DNA of 64,000 nt from Halopseudomonas pachastrellae (GTDB lineage: Bacteria > Pseudomonadota > Gammaproteobacteria > Pseudomonadales > Pseudomonadaceae): NCBI RefSeq assembly GCF_900114765.1, contig NZ_FOUD01000002.1:1-64000 (forward strand). Direction: 5' to 3'. Below the pieces are notes generated by a model. It was given only the letters and a program-made list of their open reading frames with translations, ran no database searches and was not told where the DNA came from. A program made the position numbers and the translations under genes. Each line of letters begins with the position of its first letter. Position 1 is the stretch's first letter. Shown here one piece after another: positions 46,512 through 55,944 of this stretch.

Positions 46512-47063
46512 ATGAAGTTTTGTAGCGAGTGCGGTCAGTCGGTTACCGCACGCGTCCCTGATGGAGATACCCGTTCGCGGTTCATTTGCGACCACTGCGA
46601 GACCATCCACTACCAGAACCCGCGCATCGTCGCCGGCTGCCTGGCGGTGCATGAACGGCAGGTATTGTTGTGTAAGCGCGCCATTGAGCCGCGTATGGGC
46701 TACTGGACGCTGCCGGCCGGTTTCATGGAAAACGGCGAAACAACAGAAGAAGCAGCGCTGCGCGAGACCTGGGAAGAAGCCCGCGCCCGGCTGCAATCGC
46801 AGCAGTTGTACATGCTGTTCAATCTGCCGCACATCAACCAGGTGTACATGTTCTTCCGTGGCGAGCTGGCCGATCTGGACTTTAGCGCCGGCGAAGAAAG
46901 CCTTGAAGTGCGCCTGTTCCATGAAGCCGATATCCCCTGGGATGAACTGGCCTTCCCGACCATCGGCAAAACGCTGAAACAGTACTTTATCGACCGCCAG
47001 CAGGAGCACTATCCGGTGCACATGCGCGACATTACCTATCGACCGGGGCAGACACGCCGATGA
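46512..47063 (+). CDS. Nudix hydrolase with N-terminal zinc ribbon
   Basis: 183 residues. A four-Cys zinc ribbon (CSECG...CDHC, residues 4-30) and the following HYQNPRIVAGCL resemble NADH pyrophosphatase NudC; the Nudix box is GFMENGETTEEAALRETWEE. Shorter than NudC, so it is the compact stand-alone type. Substrate likely a nucleoside diphosphate derivative. It overlaps the L,D-transpeptidase-like gene by 4 bases. Confidence 0.88.
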   Translation: MKFCSECGQSVTARVPDGDTRSRFICDHCETIHYQNPRIVAGCLAVHERQVLLCKRAIEPRMGYWTLPAGFMENGETTEEAALRETWEEARARLQSQQLYMLFNLPHINQVYMFFRGELADLDFSAGEESLEVRLFHEADIPWDELAFPTIGKTLKQYFIDRQQEHYPVHMRDITYRPGQTRR

Positions 47064-47548
47064 GGCTGTTAAGTCTGTTGTTCTGCTGCCTGCTCAGTGT
47101 GTCCGCGCTGGCGGCGCAACCGCCGATCGACCGCTTGCTGATCGACAAGTCGGAGCGCCGCCTGCAGATCATCAGCAATGGCGAGGTATTGCACCAATAC
47201 CGCATCTCGCTCGGCCGCCAGCCGGTTGGCCCCAAGCGCCAGCAAGGTGATCAGCGCACCCCCGAGGGCATCTACAGCATCGACTGGCGCCACGAGAGCG
47301 CCCAGTACAACCTCAGCCTGCACCTGGACTACCCCAACCTCAAAGACCGCCAGGCCGCGTTCGAGGCCGGTATCGACGACCCGGGCGGCATGATCATGAT
47401 CCACGGCACCCCAATCGATGAGGAATACCCGGAGTGGTACTTCAAGGGGCTGGACTGGACCAACGGCTGCATCGCGCTGGGCAACACTGAAATGCGTGAG
47501 CTGTGGGAGCTGGTTCCCGATGGCACCCTGGTAGAAATAGTGCCCTGA
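47060..47548 (+). CDS. L,D-transpeptidase-family periplasmic protein (YafK-like)
   Basis: 162 residues with signal peptide (about 1-18, ending SALAA). The YkuD domain shows IMIHGTP and the catalytic WTNGCIALGN with the Cys nucleophile. Related proteins cleave or exchange peptidoglycan-linked lipoprotein or form 3-3 crosslinks. Overlaps the preceding Nudix gene as ATGA. Confidence 0.9.
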   Translation: MRLLSLLFCCLLSVSALAAQPPIDRLLIDKSERRLQIISNGEVLHQYRISLGRQPVGPKRQQGDQRTPEGIYSIDWRHESAQYNLSLHLDYPNLKDRQAAFEAGIDDPGGMIMIHGTPIDEEYPEWYFKGLDWTNGCIALGNTEMRELWELVPDGTLVEIVP

Positions 47549-47662
47549 CGCCGCCTGGGCCGATTGTGGCGGACGTAAACTGGCTTACATATTGCTTGAC
47601 TACACTTGCGAGTGCGCCGCATCCGGGGCGGATGAGCGAACATATCGCCTCAAGGAGTCACC

Positions 47663-48979
47663 ATGTTTTTCAGCAAAAAAGACAACGAAAAGATTGCCCA
47701 ACTGGAAAAGAAACTGCTTCGCATGGAGCAGATCGCAAATAGCCTGAACAACGAAATGCTGGTGATGACGCTGAACGAGGCTGGCGTCATCACCGGGCAA
47801 AACAGCAACTCCGCCAACGAGCTTGGCTATTCCCGAGATCAGGTCCAGGGCAAGAAGCTGCTCGACTTCGTGCCTGAGAAGGCGCGCGGCAGCAAGCACT
47901 TCTCAAGTTTGAAGTCAGCCATCGAGAAAAGAGAGCACTGGGTGGGTGCGGTGCAGTTTAAGCGCGCCGATGGCAAACAGGCCTGGCTGCGCTCCATATT
48001 GCAACCGGTAATGGATGAGAACCAGCGCCTGCAGGAGTTTACCCTGCACAGCACCGTGCTTACGCGCACCATCGAGACCTCACGCGAATATGAGGACCTG
48101 ATCCAGGCACTGAACCGCTCCATGGCACTGATCGAATTTGATCTCAAGGGCCACGTACTGCACGCCAATGACCGTTTTCTGACGGCCATGGGTTACAGCA
48201 AGGACGAGATCGTCGGCAAGCACCATCGTATTTTCTGCGACCCGGAAGAAGCCAGCTCCAGCGCCTATGCCGAGTTCTGGGCCAGCCTAGCCCGCGGTGA
48301 ATGCGTGTCAGACCGCTTCCGGCGGCTGGACCGCTATGGCAACGTCGTATGGCTTGAAGCCTCCTACAACCCGATCTTCAGTCAGGACAACGAGCTGTAC
48401 AAGGTCGTCAAATTTGCCACTGTGATCACCAAGGAGATCGAACGCGAGCAGGCGGTCGCCAACGCTGCCAGCGTCGCCTTTGAGACCTCCACACAAACCG
48501 ATGGCATCGCCGATGAAGGCGCTCAGGTGGTCGAGAACACCCTGCAAGTCATCAGCGAACTGTCCGTGCAGATGGAGCGCGCCGGCGAGGAAATTTCGGC
48601 TCTGGACAAGCAGTCGCAGCTGATCGCCAGTATCGTCCAGAGCATCAGCAGCATCGCCGATCAGACCAACCTGCTGGCCCTCAACGCCGCCATCGAGGCG
48701 GCACGCGCAGGCGAGCAAGGCCGTGGTTTTGCCGTGGTGGCCGATGAAGTGCGCCAGTTGGCTCAGCGCACCAGCAAGGCCACAGTAGAAATCGTTGAGG
48801 TGGTGCAGAAGAACCAGAGCCTGACCCAGTCGACCGTCACGGCCATACGCCAGAGTCAGGAAAAGGCGCAGCAAGGCCTGGAGCTGTCCAACGAGTCGGG
48901 CCGGGTCATGCGTGAGATCAAGAAAGGCGCGCAGCAGGTAGTAGACGTGGTCGGCCGGTTTGCCAACCAGCTGAAGTAA
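47663..48979 (+). CDS. Soluble PAS-PAS methyl-accepting chemotaxis protein (BdlA-like)
   Basis: 438 residues without membrane helices. A short coiled N-terminus is followed by two PAS domains (about 25-130 and 145-255) and an MCP signalling domain with the hairpin tip [34 protein letters not shown]. This layout matches BdlA, the biofilm-dispersal sensor of P. aeruginosa, and Aer-type redox sensors. The ligand (heme, FAD or other) cannot be read. Single gene; TTGACT at 47597-47602 could be a -35 box but no good -10 follows. Confidence 0.88.
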   Translation: MFFSKKDNEKIAQLEKKLLRMEQIANSLNNEMLVMTLNEAGVITGQNSNSANELGYSRDQVQGKKLLDFVPEKARGSKHFSSLKSAIEKREHWVGAVQFKRADGKQAWLRSILQPVMDENQRLQEFTLHSTVLTRTIETSREYEDLIQALNRSMALIEFDLKGHVLHANDRFLTAMGYSKDEIVGKHHRIFCDPEEASSSAYAEFWASLARGECVSDRFRRLDRYGNVVWLEASYNPIFSQDNELYKVVKFATVITKEIEREQAVANAASVAFETSTQTDGIADEGAQVVENTLQVISELSVQMERAGEEISALDKQSQLIASIVQSISSIADQTNLLALNAAIEAARAGEQGRGFAVVADEVRQLAQRTSKATVEIVEVVQKNQSLTQSTVTAIRQSQEKAQQGLELSNESGRVMREIKKGAQQVVDVVGRFANQLK

Positions 48980-48994
48980 GCACCGGTCAAGTCC

Positions 48995-49306
48995 CTAGAC
49001 AATGTGAGTGCGCATGTAATCAAAGGCTGGCTCCTCGTAGGGGTGAGCCGCCCGCAGCGCGCAGATTACCTGCGCCATACAGTCCTCGGCGCAGAGCATT
49101 TCTACCCGGTACTCCTGTACCTGCTCCAGCTGATCCAGTACACCCAGGTGCGGTGTGCTGCCGGCCAGCGGGCGGAACTGGCCCTGCCCCGCCACCTGCC
49201 AGCAACACTGGTCATAGTCGCCAAGGCGCCCTGCCCCGGCAGCAAACACTGCCTGTTTGACCTGTTCGAGATGACTCTCCGGCACGTAAAAACACAGCTT
49301 GTACAT
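48995..49306 (-). CDS. NIF3-like/YqfO-type small protein
   Basis: 103 residues from the ATG at 49306, preceded by GGGGGAG. MYKLCFYVPESHLEQVKQAVFAAGAGRLGDYDQCCW and the end AHPYEEPAFDYM match the stand-alone domain otherwise inserted into NIF3/YqfO proteins. It may form trimers with metal or ligand binding; function unknown. Confidence 0.88.
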   Translation of the reverse strand: MYKLCFYVPESHLEQVKQAVFAAGAGRLGDYDQCCWQVAGQGQFRPLAGSTPHLGVLDQLEQVQEYRVEMLCAEDCMAQVICALRAAHPYEEPAFDYMRTHIV

Positions 49307-49399
49307 TCGCAGCTCCCCCCACAATTATCCTGCCAGCACGTATTACAGTCCGGGCTAAACTGACAGCATAACAACCGCATGACCGGCCAGGAGACACCC

Positions 49400-49602
49400 A
49401 TGACCATCGACAGCAACCGTCTGCTGCTGGAGCTCGAGAAGCTGCGAAAGAAATCAACCGCAACGTTATCAACCCGGCCATTCCCGCGCTCAGTATCGAC
49501 GCACTCCAGCCCATGCTCAGCATGATCGCGCAATGCCGCAAGGACTACCTGTGCTGCCTGCTGGATATTGCCGAGCACAGCGATGGCAAGCCGCCCCGCT
49601 GA
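49400..49602 (+). pseudogene. Small gene broken by a one-base deletion
   Basis: ATG at 49400 with AGGAG nearby reads MTIDSNRLLLELE, then goes out of frame near 49437. Two bases shifted the frame continues as EAAKEINRNVINPAIPALSI and on to a stop at 49600-49602 (total about 67 codons). A lost G in a GAGGAA stretch would explain it. The restored protein is helical with two Cys pairs (AQCRKDYLCCLLDIAE). I do not know the family. Could be decay or a sequence error. Confidence 0.5.
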
Positions 49603-49723
49603 AGAACAGATTGCCCGCTTGCGAGCCTGCGGGGAGACCTACGACGAACTGGTCAGCGCCGCAAACGCGCTGAAAACCGCCATTCAGCGCGACTATCTCG
49701 ACGTGCGCGTCAGCCGTCGCTGA
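49583..49723 (+). CDS. Short hypothetical ORF overlapping the broken small gene
   Basis: 46 residues starting inside the 3' end of the preceding small gene (20-base overlap) and ending 14 bases into the tetR gene on the other strand. The product is predicted helical (EEQIARLRACGETYDELVSAANALKTAIQ). No family recognised; supported only by compact placement and codon use like its surroundings. Confidence 0.35.
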   Translation: MASRPAEEQIARLRACGETYDELVSAANALKTAIQRDYLDVRVSRR

Positions 49724-50360
49724 TTTCGCCTGGCCCCGCGAGCAAACGCAGGCAGCTGTCCAGCTGAGCCGCCACCACCGCCTGCAGCCGCTGCGGGGGC
49801 AGCTCGACCAGCAGGGCATAGCGGCGCGCGCCCCAGACCATCAGATGCAGTGCTTCTAGCTGCGCGTCGCTGGGCATGGCCGGCAAATCACTAGCCGCCT
49901 CCAGCACCCGGCGCCAGGCCTGCAACAGCTCGTTGTAGGCGCGTTGCTGATGCTTGGCCTCGGCAATCACCGGCTCCAGCTCCAGCATTTGCGGGTGAAA
50001 CCAGGCCGCCTCCTCCGCCACACCGCCAAGCAGGTGGACCAGCCGTGTCACCCGCGCCTGCCAGCTCAAACCGGCCGGCTCTACCGCCTGTACCTGCACT
50101 GCGGCCAGCAAGCGCTCGATGCAATGACGCACATAGCCCGAGTGCAGTGCCTGCTTGCTGGGGAAGTAGTCATACAGGGTGCCAACCGCCACACCGGCCT
50201 CCAGCGCCACCGCCCGCGTGGTGACCCGCTCCCAGCCGTCGCGCTGCCAAATCCGAACATAGGTATCAAAAATAGCCTGAACGGTAACCTTGGCGCGCGC
50301 CTGGGTTGGGCGCTTGAGCGGCTTGTTACGTGGCTGCGGCGGTGTGGCTTTGCTACTCAT
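49710..50360 (-). CDS. TetR/AcrR-family regulator
   Basis: 216 residues from the ATG at 50360. Helix-turn-helix ERVTTRAVALEAGVAVGTLYDYFPSKQALHSGYV at about 45-80 is typical; the C-terminal ligand domain follows. Divergent from the DUF2855 gene with 76 bases between starts, so it most likely represses that gene. Basic, Pro-rich N-terminal tail of about 25 residues. Confidence 0.92.
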   Translation of the reverse strand: MSSKATPPQPRNKPLKRPTQARAKVTVQAIFDTYVRIWQRDGWERVTTRAVALEAGVAVGTLYDYFPSKQALHSGYVRHCIERLLAAVQVQAVEPAGLSWQARVTRLVHLLGGVAEEAAWFHPQMLELEPVIAEAKHQQRAYNELLQAWRRVLEAASDLPAMPSDAQLEALHLMVWGARRYALLVELPPQRLQAVVAAQLDSCLRLLAGPGEISDG

Positions 50361-50436
50361 GGAATTCCGAACCCGATGGCAAGACAGACAGGCTACAGTC
50401 ATTGCACAACGGATTCACCCTCAATCGGAGCCACCC

Positions 50437-51543
50437 ATGACCGTCATCAGTCAGTTGCAGAACAACAAGAAAGACCTCAACCAGACCCGCATCGCAACCC
50501 AGCCACTGCCCGCACTGCAGCCGGGCGAGGCGTTGCTGCGCATCGACCGCCTGGCTCTGACTACCAACAACATCACCTATGCAGCCTTTGGCGAAACACC
50601 GCACCTGCGCTACTGGGATTTCTTCCCCACCGGCGCGGCAGAGTGGTTCCACATGCCGGCCTGGGGCTTTGCCGAAGTCGTCGAAACCACCGTCGAGGGG
50701 CTGGCCATCGGTGAACGCTTCTATGGCTACTGGCCGATTGCATCGCACATCATCATGAACCCGGTGCGCATTTCCGAGCGCGGCTTCTACGACGGTATCC
50801 CGCACCGCCTGGAGCTGACCTCGGCCTACAACCAGTACCAGCGCATCAGCACCGACGCAGCCTACCGCGCCGAAGACGAGAACTATCAGATGCTGCTGCG
50901 TCCGCTGTTCATCACCTCATTCATGCTGGCCGACTTTCTTGAGGACAACGACTTCTTTGGCGCTCGCCGTATCGTCTTCTCCAGCGCCTCCAGCAAAACC
51001 GCCTACGGCACCGCGTTCTGCCTGGAAGACAACCCCAGCGTCGAGCTGGTTGGCCTGACCTCCAGCGGCAACACCGAGTTCGTCGAAAAACTGGGCTGCT
51101 ACGCCCAGGCGCTGGCCTACGATGAGGTCGAAAAGCTGGATGCCAGTGTGCCGACCATCTACGTCGACTTCTCCGGCAACAACGACCTGCGCAACCGCGT
51201 GCATGGGCACTTCCGGGATAACCTGGTACACAGCTGCTTCGCTGGCTCCTCCCAGAACCACGAGCACCTCAGCGCCGCCGACGCCCCTGCCCACGGCCCG
51301 GCCCCGCAACCCTACTTTGCTCCTTACCAGATCAAAAAGCGCAACGCCGACTGGGGCGCCGCCGAGGTTACGCGCAAGTTCAACGAGGCTCAGCTGGCCT
51401 TTACCCAACGCATCAAGAACCCGCAGCAACCCTGGATGCTGGTCAATGAACACCACGGGCTGGAACAGGCGAAAGCCCTGGTCGAGGATCTGGTAGCCGG
51501 ACGGATTGATCCCAAGGACGGACACGCAGTGCTGCTCGGCTAA
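50437..51543 (+). CDS. DUF2855 family protein (MDR-like)
   Basis: 368 residues from the ATG with CGGAG upstream. The N-terminal half resembles the quinone-reductase/alcohol-dehydrogenase GroES-like fold (GEALLRIDRLALTTNNITYAAFGE), the second half is a Rossmann-like part (RRIVFSSASSKTAYGTAF). These features, with ADAPAHGPAPQPYFAPYQIKKR, match DUF2855. Activity unknown; a reductase of enones is a reasonable guess. Probably under control of the adjacent TetR regulator. Confidence 0.85.
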   Translation: MTVISQLQNNKKDLNQTRIATQPLPALQPGEALLRIDRLALTTNNITYAAFGETPHLRYWDFFPTGAAEWFHMPAWGFAEVVETTVEGLAIGERFYGYWPIASHIIMNPVRISERGFYDGIPHRLELTSAYNQYQRISTDAAYRAEDENYQMLLRPLFITSFMLADFLEDNDFFGARRIVFSSASSKTAYGTAFCLEDNPSVELVGLTSSGNTEFVEKLGCYAQALAYDEVEKLDASVPTIYVDFSGNNDLRNRVHGHFRDNLVHSCFAGSSQNHEHLSAADAPAHGPAPQPYFAPYQIKKRNADWGAAEVTRKFNEAQLAFTQRIKNPQQPWMLVNEHHGLEQAKALVEDLVAGRIDPKDGHAVLLG

Positions 51544-51630
51544 CCCACGCAACAAATCGGCTCTGGTCCAGCACCGGGGCCGATCCAACGCTATGCTGGG
51601 TTCAGCCAGAGACGCCGAGGAATCGGTCCC

Positions 51631-52305
51631 ATGCACAGCACGCCTTCACTGCATCATCGCACAGCGCTTGCTGTCGCCCTCCCCCCTCTGCTTTACAGCC
51701 TGCCGACAGAGCCCGATCCTGCCTTCATGCAGCGCAGGGTAGCCGACTTTGCCAACAGTGAGATCGTGCTCCAGCGAGGCAGCATCAACGTGCCCTTCCA
51801 GCCGCGCGCCTTTGTAGATGCCACGCATTATGGAGAAAGCACGCTGGAACGCAGCGATGGCAGCTCGGTCAGCGCCAGACAGACAACCCTGTCGCAGGGT
51901 GCGGTACTGCCGTTTCTGATGTCACCGCGCAACGCCCTGTACCTGCCTTACCTGGGCGCGTCGTACGCACTCGACGAGCGCTGGCCCCTGAGCGCCGTCA
52001 TGCCCTGACCCGCTGTGCTGTACGCGCCGGACAAGCAAACGCTCTATCGGCTGGGCGTGTCGCCCTCCGGCGCCAGCTGGTCTGCCGACACCGGCACCCG
52101 CGACATTCAGTATGAGCTGGACACCTGGGACTTCGGCTATTCGGCAGGTCGCAGACTGAATGGCAACGTCTGGCTGGAGGGCGAAGTGGGCGTCACCGGA
52201 CTGACCGGCATGAGCTTGCGTGGCAGCAACTGGGAAGAACCGGAGTTTGTCGTCAGCAACAGCCCTTACGTCAGCATCGGCCTAAACTTCCGACCCAGCC
52301 TCTAA
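51631..52305 (+). pseudogene. DUF6268-like outer-membrane beta-barrel gene with a nonsense codon
   Basis: One reading frame of 224 codons from ATG 51631 to 52305, broken only by TGA at 52006-52008. The text around it, ERWPLSAVMP-stop-PAVLYAPDK, corresponds to the family pattern in which a Trp lies between two prolines, so TGG has become TGA. The downstream part keeps coherent beta-strands up to a terminal GLNFRPSL with a C-terminal aromatic/hydrophobic end. An N-terminal signal-like stretch is present. Confidence 0.65.
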
Positions 52306-52317
52306 GACGTCTCAGGA

Positions 52318-52704
52318 TCAACGCCCGGGCGCCGGGCGCTCTACCTCCAACGCCACGCGAAGCAATCCTGTGCGCAGCTCACCAATACGCGTGAAAGCCG
52401 ACTTGGACAGATCAATCACCCGCCCACGTACAAAGGGGCCACGGTCATTGATACGCACGACCACGCTCTTGCCGTTATCCAGATTTGTGACTTTGACAAG
52501 GGTGTTAAACGGCAGCGTTTTATGGGCCGCGGTGAGCGTGTCGTGGGAGTAGCGCTCACCGTTAGCGGTGCGCAGGTTTTGGTGGTGATCGGCGTAATAA
52601 GATGCTTGCCCGGTTTCATGGTAACCAGCCTGCCCCGCGCCTTGAGGTATCGCGCTGCATCCAACCAACCACAGCATCAGGAAAATCAAACCGGCTCGCT
52701 TCAC
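52318..52704 (-). CDS. RlpA-like septal ring lipoprotein
   Basis: 128 residues from GTG at 52704, preceded by GAGG; this start gives a proper lipoprotein signal with lipobox LVGC. The double-psi barrel shows [52 protein letters not shown] and [11 protein letters not shown], matching RlpA. It lacks the C-terminal SPOR domain of septal RlpA, so it is a short relative, perhaps a peptidoglycan glycan-strand binder or lytic enzyme. Confidence 0.85.
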   Translation of the reverse strand: MKRAGLIFLMLWLVGCSAIPQGAGQAGYHETGQASYYADHHQNLRTANGERYSHDTLTAAHKTLPFNTLVKVTNLDNGKSVVVRINDRGPFVRGRVIDLSKSAFTRIGELRTGLLRVALEVERPAPGR

Positions 52705-52805
52705 GTACACCTCGGGACAAGTCACGCCATGCAATCTGGCAATGGCCAGATAGACCGCGCCCAGCGCCAGTGGTTCGCCCTGTCGACCGCCCCCACGGCC
52801 CACTA

Positions 52806-53479
52806 CTAGCGGGAACCCGCCTGAATGTAAAACACAGATTCTTCCGGACCTCGCGCCACATCAGCCCCATGCAGAACCCGTAACGCTCGGCTACCAGATA
52901 GCGAAAGCCGCCTCCCAGGTTACTCACCGAGCTGACTGCGCCCAGATCGGATTTGCCGCGACCCTGCGTAACGCAAATGGACCTCACGGTAGAACTGACG
53001 AGCACCGTAACACCAGTTGGAATCACCGTGGCGCTTCATCAGTTGCTGGAACAGCACAGGGCCGGACAGGTTGAACTCTACCGGCGATTCAGGCTGACCT
53101 GTCCAAGCGAGTAGAAATCCAGATTCAGATCGCTGAACAGCAGCGCCCCCTTGTAACGCAGCCGGTCATCCAGCCAGAAACCCAAATGGTCGATACCTGC
53201 GCCCTTACTGCCGTTGCTGGTTGCGCCCAGGCTGAGCAGCGAGATATAGCTGGCCGCGCTGCTACGGCGACTCATGGAAAAACAGGCCAGTCACTGCCAA
53301 CCCGGCGCCCACCGCCGGCTCAGTAATGATGGTCAGCACCGGAATAAAGCCGTCCGGCAGACGGGCCAGGCCCCCTCGGACTCGTAACGTCCATCGTCAG
53401 GGTCAAAAATATAGTCCGTACTCAGCTCCACCCAGGCACTACCACACACCAGAAATGCCGCTGCTGCGATCAGGCGCAT
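52806..53479 (-). pseudogene. Decayed BamA/TamA-like outer-membrane barrel gene
   Basis: On the minus strand recognisable pieces follow each other in different frames: a signal peptide and MRLIAAAAFLVC at 53479, FDPDDGRYE, GFIPVLTIITEPAVGAGLAV, HLGFWLDDRLRYKGALLFSDLNLDFY, FNLSGPVLFQQLMKR, GGGFRYLVAERYGF and the C-terminal [17 protein letters not shown]. The pieces match in order a stand-alone D15-like family with ITEPAVG and ARGPE motifs. At least three or four frameshifts are needed, so it is not functional. It is followed by the intact rlpA-like gene. Confidence 0.7.
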
Positions 53480-53563
53480 CCCGCGTCCTCGCTCAGACTG
53501 ATCCAGGACACCTGAGAATAGTCGCCGGGTACCGGTTTTGCCTTGCAACAGCAGAGATCACAC

Positions 53564-54391
53564 TTACTCAGGCCGCAGTCGCAGGTAACGGGCAAAGCGC
53601 GGCAAACCACTGGAAGTAAGGCCGTTATAGCGATAGGTGACCCGTGCACCCAGCGCTGGGGGCTGCTCGCGCTCGGCATCGCTCAGGCCACTGCCCAGAC
53701 GAAAGCGTCGCCCCTGCTCGTTTTCCACCACGAGCGCGCCGACTAGGCCCTGATACTTGCCACGCCCTGCGGTGTAACCCACCACTACCGCCTCGGCATC
53801 GTCATAGGGTTTGAACTTGATCAGCGCGGCGTTGCGCCCGTCCTGATAACGCGCGGTCTGGTGGTGCAACATCAGGCCCTCGCCACCAGCGGCGACCACC
53901 TGCTCCAGTTCACGCTCTAGCGCTGCGGTGCTGGCAAGCCTGAACTGTGGCACCGGGGCCAGATAGTCACTGCCGTACTCGCCCAGCCGCGCCATAGCTG
54001 CCACCCGCTCGCTGAAGGCGCCCGTATGGGCTGGCAGGTCAAACACCATAAACCGCACCTGCAGCCAATCCTGTTCGGGGTCATCGCTAGTACGTACCAG
54101 CGCGCTGATCTGCTCAAATCGGCCGCGCCCCAGCCAAAGCTCACCGTCCATCGGCTGCGTTGGCCAACCCTGAGTAAACCAGGCGGGTGAGTGAATCGGG
54201 TAGCCACTGCGGGTCAGCAACTGTTGGCCGTCCCAGCGGCCACGCACGCCATCGAGCTTCTCGCTGATCCAGTATTGTTCAACCTGCACCTCGCCCTGAT
54301 AGCTTTCAGCCAACTGCAGCGGCGCCTGCTGGGCACAGAGCCCCTGCACCAGCAGCAACATTGCCAAGCCCGTCCACATCCATGCACGCAT
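53564..54391 (-). CDS. ATP-dependent DNA ligase with a signal peptide (LigE-type)
   Basis: 275 residues from ATG 54391 with AAAGGA upstream. A signal peptide (MRAWMWTGLAMLLLVQGLCAQQ) is followed by a minimal ligase: motif I SEKLDGVRGRW with adenylated Lys45, MDGELWLG (motif III), GGEGLMLH (motif IV), IKFKPYDDAEAVVVGY (motif V) and an OB domain. Small ligases with export signals are known as LigE and are thought to act in the periplasm, possibly during DNA uptake. No competence genes are adjacent. Confidence 0.9.
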   Translation of the reverse strand: MRAWMWTGLAMLLLVQGLCAQQAPLQLAESYQGEVQVEQYWISEKLDGVRGRWDGQQLLTRSGYPIHSPAWFTQGWPTQPMDGELWLGRGRFEQISALVRTSDDPEQDWLQVRFMVFDLPAHTGAFSERVAAMARLGEYGSDYLAPVPQFRLASTAALERELEQVVAAGGEGLMLHHQTARYQDGRNAALIKFKPYDDAEAVVVGYTAGRGKYQGLVGALVVENEQGRRFRLGSGLSDAEREQPPALGARVTYRYNGLTSSGLPRFARYLRLRPE

Positions 54392-54522
54392 CTCGTCATC
54401 CTTTGCCCTGACATCCCATTCGCCTGCTACACCAACGGCACAGGGCGTACGGGTCAAGCAAACAGCGTTGCAGATGCGGGCCAGCGCGCATTCGCCTGGA
54501 AAACAAGCACCTAAACGCACAA

Positions 54523-54541
54523 CACCGGCTCAAGGCCGGTG
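54523..54541 (-). terminator. Probable terminator of queH
   Basis: Stem CACCGGC/GCCGGTG with a five-base loop, 25 bases after the queH stop; on the minus strand it is followed by TTGTGCG. Confidence 0.6.
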
Positions 54542-54565
54542 CTGCAGGGCTAACAGACGGGGCGT

Positions 54566-55246
54566 TCAGGTGCTGGCGTCGTCATCACCGTAATACTGCA
54601 CACCAATACGGATCAGATCCCGGCCCTGGGAGCGGCGATGCAGGTTGCTGTCGCGCAGCGAATAGATGCAGCCGCAGTACTCCTGCTGATAGAAGCGCTC
54701 GCGCTTGCTGATCTCGATCATGCGCGCGCTGCCACCGCCCTTGCGCCAGTTGTAATCCCAGTAACGCAGGGCCGGATAGGGCTTGGCGGCGCGATGACCG
54801 CAGTCGTTGATCTGCGCCATGTTCTTCCAGCGCGAGATGCCCAGCGAGCTGCTGATCAGCGAGTAGCCGTGCTCATGGGCATACAGCGCGGTACGTTCAA
54901 AGCGCATGTCAAAACACATGGTGCAGCGCACGCCGCGTTCGGGCTCGTGCTCCATGCCCTTGGCCCGCGCAAACCAGTTATCGGTGTCGTAGTCGGCATC
55001 GATAAAGGGCACACCGTGCTGCTCGGCAAAGCGAATATTTTCCTGCTTGCGGATTTCGTATTCCTTGGCCGGATGAATATTGGGGTTGTAAAAGAAGATC
55101 GCGTAGTCGATACCGGTGGCGTGGATCGCTTCCATCACCTCGCCTGAGCACGGCGCGCAGCACGAGTGCAGCAGCAACCGATCCTTCTGCGCGTCAAAGT
55201 CGCGCGGCAGCGGCAAGGGGATGCGTTCAAAGGTAGCGCTGGTCAT
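54566..55246 (-). CDS. queH: Epoxyqueuosine reductase QueH
   Basis: 226 residues from ATG 55246; a start 11 codons upstream is possible. Family blocks: [18 protein letters not shown] (first Cys pair), [36 protein letters not shown] (second Cys pair) and CGCIYSL near the C-terminus. QueH reduces epoxyqueuosine to queuosine in tRNA, replacing QueG, and uses a 4Fe-4S cluster with extra metal. Confidence 0.9.
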   Translation of the reverse strand: MTSATFERIPLPLPRDFDAQKDRLLLHSCCAPCSGEVMEAIHATGIDYAIFFYNPNIHPAKEYEIRKQENIRFAEQHGVPFIDADYDTDNWFARAKGMEHEPERGVRCTMCFDMRFERTALYAHEHGYSLISSSLGISRWKNMAQINDCGHRAAKPYPALRYWDYNWRKGGGSARMIEISKRERFYQQEYCGCIYSLRDSNLHRRSQGRDLIRIGVQYYGDDDAST

Positions 55247-55458
55247 GGCCGTCTCGGCAACAGAAAACAGGCCGGCCATTCTGGCAGAAGCTTAAGCCAG
55301 CGACCACCAACCCACCCGCCGCCCCCTTCATCCGCGCACCCAATTTTAGGGTTGCACCAGCACCCTCACCCCGCATGGTGGCCAGAAGACACTAACCAAG
55401 CGCTGCGACAATGCCCTCCCAGGGCACCGGCCAGGGCGGCCCGCACACGGGAGCACGC

Positions 55459-55863
55459 ATGAAACGGACTTATCTGGCCGCCAGCGCCCTCATTGCCAGC
55501 CAGCTACTGCTCAGTGGCTGCGCCACAACAGCAATCGAATCCAATAATGACTACGCTGCAGACCTGCGCAACTACGGTCCCAACCCGTTGATCAAGGCGT
55601 CCATATTGCGCGACCTGGAAGCCCGCATGCGCGCCATGGCCATGGCCTCGGACTCGATAGAGCCGGAATGGGGCAAGCAATTCAACCTGCGCAATCAGGC
55701 AGCGGCCTTCTGCGAAAGCAGCTACAAAGCCGAAATTCGCTGGGGCGATCCAAGCTGCGAGGCATCAAGCAGCAGTGCAAACCAATACCTGTGCACTGTA
55801 GATGCCATGGTCAACTGCTACGTAAACCGGTGCGACCAAGCATTCTGCGGTACGCGCAACTGA
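55459..55863 (+). CDS. Small lipoprotein of unknown function
   Basis: 134 residues from ATG 55459 with GGGAG upstream. Signal MKRTYLAASALIASQLLLSGC has the lipobox LSGC. The mature part has six Cys near the C-terminus (FCESSYK, SCEASSS, LCTV, NCYVNRCDQAFCGTRN), which may form disulfides. Family not recognised; likely periplasm-facing. Confidence 0.7.
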   Translation: MKRTYLAASALIASQLLLSGCATTAIESNNDYAADLRNYGPNPLIKASILRDLEARMRAMAMASDSIEPEWGKQFNLRNQAAAFCESSYKAEIRWGDPSCEASSSSANQYLCTVDAMVNCYVNRCDQAFCGTRN

Positions 55864-55944
55864 GCAACCCAAAAGCCCGCGCACCGGCTCGCACAGGGCC
55901 GGTTGCTGAATACCGCGCTTCGGCACCCCGCCCTTGTGCTGCGG

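Noticed and set aside
46352-46513. N-terminal extension of the CoA pyrophosphatase-type Nudix gene
   Set aside because: The extra 54 residues overlap the divergent promoter region and do not fit the family; the ATG at 46351 has GAGG upstream.
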